NCBI GenBank assembly: GCA_016081115.2
Contig: CM071936.1
Location: 92,061,943 to 92,125,942 of the forward strand
Origin: Rehmannia glutinosa
Lineage: Eukaryota; Streptophyta; Magnoliopsida; Lamiales; Orobanchaceae
Reading direction: 5' to 3'
DNA length: 64,000 nt
Shown in pieces: positions 54,726 to 64,000 of this stretch (positions are counted from its first letter, which is position 1; every line of letters starts with the position of its first letter). The notes under the pieces are model-generated. The model was not told where the DNA came from and did not search any database. It saw only the letters and a list, made by a program, of their open reading frames with translations. A program made the position numbers and the translations under genes.

Positions 54726-55737
54726 ATTATATAATAATGGTTAAAAACAAATAAACTACTTATCTCATAATTCCAAAGCCTTAAATATTTTGATAGACTT
54801 TCAAACCTTGACTTTATGCATTCTTATTTAAATATAAGTTAAATTAAACAATATTAGTTAGCTAATAAACACATATATCATGTTTGGAACTACCACTTTC
54901 GGAGCCTATGATGATATATTCTGTTTTGTCTACAAAATTCAAATCAAATAATCGATAGGTTTAAACCGTCCAATATAGTGTGGCAAGGTTTGGGTTGTAG
55001 GTTCAAGATCAGTTGTATGTATCCTAACAAATTAATGTCATAATTTCATTAATAAATCCCGCACAATAATCTCATAGAACTATTCCTAACAATCAAAGAA
55101 GTTCCTCCATAATTAACCCAACGGAATTATCAACATCACTTAGAGCTCATCCTCAAGAACAATTGTTAATTTTCCCCTTTCATTCTGTTAGTGGAACAAA
55201 TAATTCACAATCCACTATAATTGGTGGAGTTTCTTAGAGAGGCTCTTAGAAATGTATAAAATTTGACAATTATTTTTATAAATGCAAATTTTTTAAATAT
55301 ATGTATTTGCGTGATTGATCTAATACTTTGAGTATAATATTTTCAGCAAGCAATTCTGAAATAATGCCTCCAAGAATTACATTGTGACATGTGATTTACT
55401 AATAAACACGGTAGATTTTTTATCTACAGATCGCTTTCGCTACGTAATTTTAGTTTTGTTTGTTTTTTCCTTCAAACATTAAAATAAGTATAGTTTATTA
55501 TTTATCTTACATTCTATTTGTTTAAGTTATTTGTATCTTTAGAAGTGGTATTTTGTTATGTGATGTTATTTATAATACGAAGCGGGTTATTGTGCAATTA
55601 ATTAGATCAATTCGAAGTTTTATTTACTACATGTTTAGTTTAGGGAAAAAATAAAAATATCTGCTCAATATAAGTACGTATGTAGACATATTTTTCCGTA
55701 TTAAGTATGTGCTCAATTCTCATTTACTAAGATGTAA
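54726..55737. other. AT-rich flanking sequence between Tekay element and solo LTR
   Basis: No gene. The last 70 bases (55670-55737) are copy B of the old repeat also present at 26695. Confidence 0.6.
55733..55737 (+). repeat. Target site duplication TGTAA (left) of solo LTR
   Basis: Repeated at 59842-59846. Confidence 0.93.
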
Positions 55738-58700
55738 TGTGAAGCCCCGATTTTTCCGAGCTATTAATTGATCCTTATTGTCGTTTATACTTTTGATCGA
55801 CTATTTTACCGCGTCATTTTGACGGGTAATTATTAATAATATATACATTTTGTATTTTATTTCATTTTATTTAATTACTTGTGATCATGATATTTATTAA
55901 TTCTATTCCTCATTTATGATCACTTGATTGATCATTATTACTATTTTTGTATTTATTAGTCACCTTAGAATTTTAAGAGACTATTTATTTTAGAGACTTT
56001 TACCTTATAGAATTAAGAATTTGATTTAGATTAAGTGATCATGAGACTTACAAGTGATCAAGGAAATCACTAATTATTTTGGAGATTGATATATTTCATC
56101 TATTATCATCAAATTTGGGACAAAAAAATATATATGGAATTACCATAATACCCTTGAAGAGGACGGCCAACATGGATATTTTGGAGTAAAAATATCATCC
56201 AACTCATGTACACCTACACCATATATTAGTCATCTTGTGTATAATTATACCATTAATTCAAACATTATACACATCATCCCTCACATCACTTCTTTAATAT
56301 TTTTTTGCCAACATGTTGAAGTCTTCCAACATTCCATTCAAACCAAGTCTTGCCCATACCTTTGACCTTCAAATTGTCTCCCATGCATGAGGCAAAATGC
56401 AAGACACAATTTGAAAAAATTCCTCTCCCCCTCTCTCACTAGGTGGACGGCCATGAGGGCCATTTTGTGCCAAAATTCCATTTCATTTTTATCACTAACA
56501 CATTCATCTCCTACACAAATCCTCCTCCTTCTCTCTAAAAACTCCCAACTTCTCTCTACTCTTCTTCTTATTTTCTTCTTCTATACTTAGAAAAATTTTC
56601 AACATTTTCCTCCTTATCCTCCATAAAAATCGAACCAAACTATACCAAGGTAAGAAATTTTATCTTCAATCCATTTTTGATATCACATTGTTCATCTCTT
56701 CCACCTTCTTAACTTAAGTTTGAATTTGGTTTGGAGGTACATTTAGAAGACTTTGAAGATTAGAGCTTGACAACATTTTTGAAGAAGGACCTCAAGCTTG
56801 AAGAGAAACTAGTAAAGGAATTTAGACTACAAGGTAAGAATTGAGTACTAGACCCCTTCTTTCCTACTCTTTCTATTTTTTTCAAATTTTAACACCCCTT
56901 TTTCATTTTTGAGAAATAGGGGCTGACCTTAGGTGATTTTGGAGTTGAGCCAAAATTTCCAATTTTCAAGCTTCAAATAGTCTCCAAACACCTACTACAC
57001 AAGGTAAAGTGTAGTCCTTCTCCTTTCCTTATTTCCTTCTTTTTATCCTTAATTTTTCTCTCATTTTTCTAACTTCAAATTTTTGATATTTCTTGACTTA
57101 GGGGCTGACCTAAGAAGCCTCATCCAAAATTTGTGAAATTATCCTTTTATTTCACAATTTCCAATTTTAAGGTGGGTGGAAAAATATTTTCCAACTTTTA
57201 GGTGTTTTGATTAAATGCATGTAGAAAATTTGATCATGAGCCTTGAGATATATATAATCTATGTATTGCATGTCAATTTTATGTATCAAGTCATGAAAAT
57301 TCTCAAGAGTTGCTCAAAATTACTATTTATTGAATTTTAGGTGCATGCATGTACACTTTAATGTTTTATTTGATGAATTCTTGTATGTATTTGACATGCA
57401 TGTGTATGATCTTTAAAATCTATGTTTTGGATGCCTTATAACCTGGAAAATTCGAGCATAATTGATTAAATTTCAATTTTGGACTTAAAAATGTAAAAAT
57501 GGAAAGTTGGTGGACTAAATTGCAAGAAAAAAAAAGTTAAAGGACCCCTCTGCAAATTTCGAAATTTGGGACTGTACTCAGGATCAAAAATGACTTTTGG
57601 ACATTTTAATAAAGTTTTAAGAGTTTTAAGATAAATAAAATCAACCTTTAAAAGCCCAAGGACTAGATTGTAAAATTTTGTAAGTTTAAGGGCTACTTTG
57701 CAATTTTTAAAACTGTACCAAAATCTTAAAGGTGTTCCAAAATCTTAAAGGGCTATTTTGTAAGTTTAAGGGCTACTTTGCAATTTTTACTCTTAAGGTA
57801 CTGGGAATGACATATTTTAAAGGTGTTCCAAAATCCCAAGTGGTTAGGGCTTGGAAAACAATTTTTCTAAAATTGAGGGACTAATGTGTAAAATACTAAA
57901 CTTAAGGACCCAAATGGAATTTCCAGGAATTATGCAGCCCATGCACCTGGAAATACTAACTTAACTATAACTTAATTATATTTTGGACCCAAGGTTCAAA
58001 TTTCATAATAATTGGACTCCTAAAAGCCTTAAAGGCAATTATTTGAAAATGGGACAAAAATGATATTTTCAAAGGTTAAAGGACCTACACATATGTCTTT
58101 TAAAAACTGCTTTTGTCCCAATATCCTACTAACCTTAGTGACATTTTCCAACTGGAATCACATTAAAAGCCCATCCGGTTGGTGAGTTCCGAATTTTTAA
58201 AACTTAAGGTCCGAATTGGCCATTTTTACAAATTTGGGGCCAATGTGAGAATTTTACAAAATCTCGACCTCAAAATTTAAAAATCTGAATCTCTGGGCAA
58301 TTTGGAGAATTTAGGAACTGACCTCTTAATTTTTAAAGGTCGGGATATTTATTTATCCAATTTTTAACCCCAAAAGTGTTAGTTTTTACAAAATGGGGCT
58401 AAATTACAATTTTTCTTTTATAAAGGACCTAACTCAAATTATTTTCTCTTTTACTAAAATAGCCCTGGACCCTCTGACTTGGGGATTTAATTAAAGTATT
58501 TTACTTTCCCAAAAACCCTTGACTTATCGGATCAATTTGACCGATTAATAACGATCGCGGAGCGACTTCCTCGCCTTGCGATTTTGAATCTATAACGGGA
58601 CTCATGTTCCACCTAATCTTTCAAGATATCGAAGATTTCTTATCCTTCCGATGATCATCTTCATCCAAATACTCCACCAACGCCATAATTGCCACTCGCG

Positions 58701-59841
58701 TTTTTCAAAAATTTTCCTAAAACTGCTTCCCTGAATCAATAATACTCGACTGCCCGGTTGACTGCTTGTACTTGTAATTATTTTCCTGCCTGAGTCAACT
58801 TGGTGTGTCGAGCGCACAGTCGGAATGGATACGTCGGGGATGGAATCGGGCGGCGGTCGCTATTCCACTCTTCCGGCCCCATCGCCCTAATCCAATCGAG
58901 GGACGGAGTTTGTCCAAGGGAAGCGGGTCGTAGTACTTGAGGTATAATCATGATTATGACAGATCCGAGCCTTGCAAGCTCCATCGTGGATTTTGTCTTT
59001 GCCTACGGAGCGATGAGGTGCGGTCTTGGACCATCTTGACCGGGAGTTACAAGGAAGAAACGAAGGAATCGTTTATCGATCCACATGATTCGGAGTTATC
59101 GGACCCATTTTGGTTGGCGTTACATTTCCGCACGCAACCGCTACTGCATTTTGCATTGGTTGGCGCTACAAATCCTGACGCAACCATTATTTGCCTTGCA
59201 TTGGGATTGGCGTTACACTTCCATAGGCAATCCTACCTATCTTGAATGAATCACATAGTGCCGTGTGACCATGAACTTACATTTTCTGAATCGTATAAGT
59301 ATATTATTTAAATATTTTATCACGACGCTTGAATCGTGTGTGAATCCATGCATCATACTCACGCGTTTTTTTCATATAACTGTTTTCTCACATTAACTAT
59401 ATTGCACCACACTTGCATACGATCACCCCATCCACTGATATTTCTGTCTCATACCCACCTATTTTCTAACCTTAGATGAGGATTTCGTTGAAGATATTGA
59501 ACCGACTCTGGATTGAGACCTTGTACTCCGCTTGCTGGATTTACTATTTCTTGTTGTTGATTGGACTCTTTTCTTATGTTGTTGTCGGACTTTTGTATTT
59601 CGTTCCATTCCGTTTTGTAATCAAGGACGTAGACCATTTGACTTTAAGTTGCTATATTTTGTTGATTTAGGGTTGTAAAATGGATTATGGATTGTAGACT
59701 GTAAGTTGTATTCGTACTTGTTATTTATTTCCGCTGCTATTTAGACTCTGTCTCATTGGGTTCTCGTTGATATTTGTCTGGACTGTTTGGTTATTATATT
59801 TAAGATGTGGATCGTTCGTCGCGTCCGTTTGGGGCGTGACA
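55738..59841 (+). mobile_element. Solo LTR of the Tekay family (4,104 bp)
   Basis: Starts TGTGAAGCCCCGATTTTTCC, ends GGGGCGTGACA, flanked by TGTAA on both sides. No internal region or second LTR accompanies it, so it is the product of recombination between the two LTRs of a former element. It is a separate subtype from the 50604 copy: it lacks the CATCTTCAAA array and has a partly duplicated 60-base block at 57714-57795. Confidence 0.93.
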
Positions 59842-59846
59842 TGTAA
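59842..59846 (+). repeat. Target site duplication TGTAA (right) of solo LTR
   Basis: Matches 55733-55737. Confidence 0.93.
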
Positions 59847-59970
59847 CATATTTTTCGACTATTCATCACAATTTATGTTCTAGTATATAAATGATACTTT
59901 TATCAATTCTCTCTTTATTTGTTTATTTTTGTGAAATATAAATCAATTATTCAATTGCAAACAGGACCCT
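59847..59970. repeat. Old flanking repeat, copy B, right part
   Basis: CATATTTTTCGACTATTCAT, ATGTTCTAGTATATAAATGA and TCTCTCTTTATTTGTTTAT continue copy B after the solo LTR; they match 26806-26935 of copy A. Confidence 0.8.
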
Positions 59971-60039
59971 TAAATAAGTAGACACTATATTAATTTAGTG
60001 GCTGAAACAATTCTAGCATTAGTTCTTTTTATATAAATT

Positions 60040-60197
60040 GAGAAGGTCTCATGTGAGACCGTCTCATGGACTTAAGTTCGTGAGACAGATCTTACAATAC
60101 ACAAAAAACATGGGTCAGTTTCATGGGTTTGAGTTTGGGTTCAAATCTTATTTACATATATGATTCGTCGCATGAAAATTACCCATAAGACCGTCTC
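60040..60197. mobile_element. MITE-like unit with GAGACCGTCTCA words, cut by an LTR
   Basis: GGTCTCATGTGAGACC at 60046-60061 is an inverted repeat with a TG centre and is followed by GTCTCATGG; ATAAGACCGTCTCT appears at 60184-60198. Such GAGACGGTCTCA ends are common in dicot MITEs. The right boundary is hidden by the LTR that starts at 60198. Confidence 0.4.
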
Positions 60198-63100
60198 TGT
60201 CACGCCCCAAACGGGACGCGACGAACGATTCACAACTTAAATACAAATGGACTATCATTCCAGACAATACCAATGAGAACCCAATAAGACAGAGTCTAAA
60301 TAGCAGCGGAAAGAAATAACAGATACAAGTTATCACTTAAAGTCTACATTCCAACATCCAAATTACAACCCGAAATTCAACAAGGTAGTAACTTAAAGTC
60401 AAGGGATCATACGCCCCCTCAATTACAAACCCGAATTGATTAGGATACAAAAGTCCAACAAAAACATAATAAGAAAAGAGTCCGATCAACAACAAGATAC
60501 AGTAAATCCAACAAGCGTAGTACAAGGTCTCAATCCAGAGTTTGTTCAAAGATCCCCAATAAATCCTCATCTAAGGTTAGAAAACAAAGCGGGATGAGAC
60601 AAAAATCTCAAAGTGGATGGGGTGATCGTAATGTAGTGTGGCGTAATAGTTAATGTGAGAAAACTTGAGTTATATGAAAAACGCGTGAGTATGATGCATG
60701 AATTCACACACGATTCACAAGCGTTGTGATAAAATATTTAAATAATATACTTATACGATTCAAGAAAACAGATTCATGGTCACATGCACTATGTGATTGA
60801 TCAAGACAGGTAGGATTGCGCACGGAAATGTAACGCCAATCCTATGCAAGGCAAATAATGGTTGCGACGGATTTGTAGCGCCAACCAATGCAAAACAGTA
60901 GCGGATTGCGTGCGGGAATGTAACGCCAACCAAAACGGGATGATAACTCAATCGTGTGGATCGGGCAAATGATTCCTTCGTTCTACCTTGTAACTCCTCC
61001 CCAAGATGGTCCAAGACCGCACCTTATCGCCCGTAGGCAAAGACAAAATCCCGATAGAGAGAGGCGAGGCTCGGATCCGTCATAATCATGATTATACCCT
61101 CGATTTACGACCCGCTTCCCTGGACAAACTCCGTCCCTCGATTGCGGGATTAGGACGATGGGGCCGGAAGAGTGGAATAGCAGCCGAGCTGCCCGGTTCC
61201 ATCCCCGACGTATCCATTCCATTCCGAGTGAGAGCTCGACACACCAAGTTGACTCAGCAGAAAGTAATTACAATTTCGTGTAGTCAACCGGCAAATGAAA
61301 GTATTATTGATTTGGGAAGCGATTTAGGAAAATTTTTGGAAAACGCGAGTGGCAATTATGGCGTTGGTGGAGTTTTTGGATGAAGATGATTATCGGAAGG
61401 ATAAGCAACCTTCGATATCTTGAAAGATTGGGTGGAACATAAGTCCCGTTATAGAATCAATTAGCAAGGCGAGGAAGTCGCTCCGCGATCGGGTATTAAT
61501 CGGTCAAATTGATCCGATAAGTTAGGGGTTTTTGGGAAGGTAAAATATTTAAATTAAATCTCAATTTCAGAGAGTCCAGGGCTATTTTAGTAAAAGAGAA
61601 AATAATTTGAGTTAGGTCCTTTATAAAAGAAAAATTGTAATTTAGCCCCGTTTTGTAAAAACCAACACTTTTGGGGTTAAATTGAATAATTAAATATCCC
61701 GACCTTGAAAAATTATAAGGTCAGTTCCTAAATTCTCCAAATTGTCCAGAGATTCAGGTTTTTAAAGTTTTATGGTCGAGTTTTTATAAAATCTCATATT
61801 GGGCCCAAATTTGTAAAAATTGCCAATTCGACCTTAAGTTAAAAAATTCGAACTCACAAACCGGAAGGGATTTTAATGTGGTTCCAGTTGGAAAATGTCA
61901 CTAAGGTTAATAGGATATTGGGACAAAAGCAGTTTTAAAAGCAATATGTGTAAGTCCTTCAACTTTAGAAAATATCATTTTTGTCCCATTTTAAAATAAT
62001 TGCCTTTAAGGCTTTTAGGGGTCCAATTGTTATGAAATTTGAACCTTGGGTCCAAAATATAATTAAGTTATAGTTAAGTTAGTATTTCCAGGTGCATGGG
62101 CTGCATAAGTCCTGGAAATTTCATTTGGGTCCTCAAGTTTAATATTTTCACATTAGTCCCTCATTTTTAGTAAAATTGTTTTCCAAGCCCTAACCACTTG
62201 GATTTTTGGAATACTTTTAAAATATGGGATTCCCAGTAACTTAAAAGTAAAAATTTCAATTTATAAAGTTTAGGTCTGGTACAGTTTTCAAAATTGCAAA
62301 GTAGCCCTTAAACTTTCAAAATTTTACAATTTAGTCCTTGGGCTTTTAAAGGTTGATTTTATTTATCTTAAAACTCTTAAAACATTATTAAAATGTACAA
62401 AAGTCCTTTTTTAACCTGAGTACAGTCCCAAATTTCGAAATTTGCAGAGGGGTCCTTTAACTTTTATTTTCTTGCAATTTAGTCCACCAACTTTCCATTT
62501 TTGCATTTTTAAGTCCAAAATTGAAATTTAATCAATTATGCTCGACTTTTCCAGGTTATAAGTCATCCAAAACATAGATTTTAAAGATCATACACATGCA
62601 TGTCCAATACATACAAGAATTCATCAATTAAAGCATTAAAGTGTACATGCATGCACCTAAAATTCAATAAATAGTAATTTTAAGCAACTCTTGAGAATTT
62701 TTATGATTTGATATATAAAATTAACATGCAATACATAGATTATATATATCTCAAGGCTCATGATCAAATTTTCTACATGCATTTTAATAAAACACCTAAA
62801 AGTTGGAAAAATAATTTTCCACCCACCTTAATTTTGGAAATTGTGAAATAAAAGGATAATTTCACAATTTTTGGATGAGGCTTCTTAGGTCAGCCCCTAA
62901 GTCAAGAAAATATCAAAATTTGGAGTTAGAAAAATGAGAGAAAAATTAAGGAGAAAAAGAGGAATTAAGAAAATGAAAAGGACTACACTTTACCTTGTGT
63001 AGTAGATGTTTGGAGACTAGTTGAAGCTCAAAATTGGAAATTTGGCTCAACTCCAAAAATCTCCTAAGGTCAGCCCCTATTTCTCAAAAATGAAAAGGGG

Positions 63101-64000
63101 TGTTAAAATTTTGAAAAAAATAGGAAGTGTAGGAAAGAAGGGGTCTAGTACACAATTCTTACCTTGTAGTCAAATTTTCTCTACTATTTTCTTCTTCAAG
63201 CTTGAGGTCCTTCTTCAAAATATTGCCAAGCTCTAACCTTCAAGTCTTCTAAATGTACCTCCAAAACCAAATTTAAGCTTAAGTTAAGAAGGTGAAAGAG
63301 ATGAACAATGTGATATCCAAAAATGGATTGAAGCTAAAATTTCTTACCTTTTAGTATAGTGGTTCGATTTTTATGAAGGATAGGGAGGAAAATGTTGAAA
63401 ATTTTCTAAGTATGGAAGAAGAAAGTAAGAAGAAGAGTAGAGAGATGTTGGGAGTTTTTAGAGAGAAGGAGGAGAAGGCTTTGAGTATTAGAATGTGTTG
63501 ATGAGAATGAAATGAAAATTTTGTGCAAAAATTGCCATAATGGCCGTCCACTTCAAGAGAGAGGGGGAGATGATTTTGATCAAATTGTGTCTTGTAATTT
63601 GTCTCTTGCATGGAGACAAGAATGCAAGTCAAAGTGTGGGTCAATTTGAATTTGAGAGGAATAAGAAGAATGTTTGTTAAGTGGGAATAAGTTGGGGAAA
63701 ATAGTAATAAAGAATTGGTGTATAAGATGATGTGTATAATGTTTGAATTAATGATATAATTATACACAAGATGACTAATATATGGTGTATGTGTACAAGA
63801 GTTGGATGATATTTTTATCCCAAAATCTCCACAATGGCCGTCCATCATGAGGGTAAAATGGTAATTCCATATATTTTTTTTTTTGTCCCAATTTTGATGA
63901 TAATAGATGAAATATATCAATCTCCAAAATAATTAGTGATTCCCTTGATCACTTGTAAGTTTCATGATCACTTAATCTAAATCAACATCTTAATTCTATA
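60198..64000 (-). repeat. Tekay-family LTR, minus orientation, runs off the window
   Basis: Plus-strand text begins TGTCACGCCCCAAACGGGAC, the reverse complement of the LTR end, and can be followed against the other copies to the window edge (about 3.8 of 4.1 kb). It most resembles the solo LTR (no CATCTTCAAA array). Whether it is solo or belongs to an element cannot be told. The 189-codon minus frame at 63351-63920 is LTR text shared in broken form with the other copies. Confidence 0.9.

Noticed and set aside
55738..59841. Truncated full Tekay element rather than a solo LTR.
   Set aside because: Both LTR termini and an exact TGTAA duplication abut a single LTR, with no internal sequence; the empty-site paralogue agrees.
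63351..63920. 189-codon minus-strand frame at the right edge as a gene.
   Set aside because: It is Tekay LTR sequence; the other LTR copies carry the same text with stops and indels. Kept only as a low-interest question about the LTR frame.
1..64000. CRISPR arrays, bacterial operons, ribosome binding sites, phage attachment sites.
   Set aside because: The DNA is plant nuclear; the regular repeats found are LTR minisatellites with variable linkers, not spacer arrays.
1..64000. Host protein-coding genes or functional tRNA/rRNA genes.
   Set aside because: Every frame with a recognisable domain belongs to a retrotransposon; the only tRNA-like signal is the SINE-like head at 15271.

Overview
The window is repetitive DNA from a flowering plant, almost certainly a dicot. 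The evidence is nested LTR retrotransposons of plant-specific lineages (SIRE/Maximus-type Ty1-copia, Tekay/Del-type chromovirus and Athila-type Ty3-gypsy), a CACTA-like DNA transposon, a tRNA-derived SINE-like head and several MITE-like units, all in AT-rich sequence. I recognise no host gene. Gene order cannot fix the species; an asterid is only a guess from the style of the long extra ORF in the SIRE element.

Layout. 1-3929: a minus-strand Ty1-copia element that keeps gag, protease and the last part of RNase H but has lost integrase and reverse transcriptase; its 5' LTR is 3024-3929. 3930-5574: the 3' tail, polypurine tract and 3' LTR of a SIRE-like element. 5575-7384: a diverged minus-strand fragment resembling a Tekay LTR. 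7385-22840: a complete SIRE-type element (15,456 bp, target duplication CAAAA, LTRs of 1,577 and 1,590 bp) with degraded gag, pol and a 4.5-kb third ORF; a 1.3-kb CACTA-like element containing a tRNA-like promoter cuts its RNase H. 22846-26700: AT-rich DNA with a (TA)n-flanked 1.2-kb inverted-end unit, two local tandem duplications, a 157-bp MITE-like unit and a hAT-like end.

About 27297-54725: a Tekay/Del chromovirus with LTRs of about 4.1 kb, a small acidic ORF before gag, and a gag-pol with many stops that ends in a chromodomain. Its 5' LTR was split by an Athila-type element (29375-42880, minus strand, duplication TGTAT) that keeps one open 623-codon gag-protease frame but no RT or integrase. 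That element was itself split by a second Athila-like, almost non-coding element (32847-39001, duplication TGCTC). 55738-59841 is a solo LTR of the Tekay family (duplication TGTAA). From 60198 to the window end lies a further Tekay-family LTR in minus orientation.

The insertions can be ordered: old flanking DNA, then Tekay, then the gag-protease Athila, then the small Athila-like element, whose LTRs are nearly identical. No complete set of replication proteins is open anywhere in the window. The least ordinary observations are (1) GC-rich near-palindromic repeat arrays placed just upstream of the TATA box in the LTRs of both Athila-type elements but built from different units; (2) an unbroken acidic ORF upstream of a decayed Tekay gag; (3) an unbroken Athila gag-protease ORF without polymerase; (4) a tRNA-like promoter inside the CACTA-like element; and (5) an empty-site paralogue of the solo LTR within the same window.
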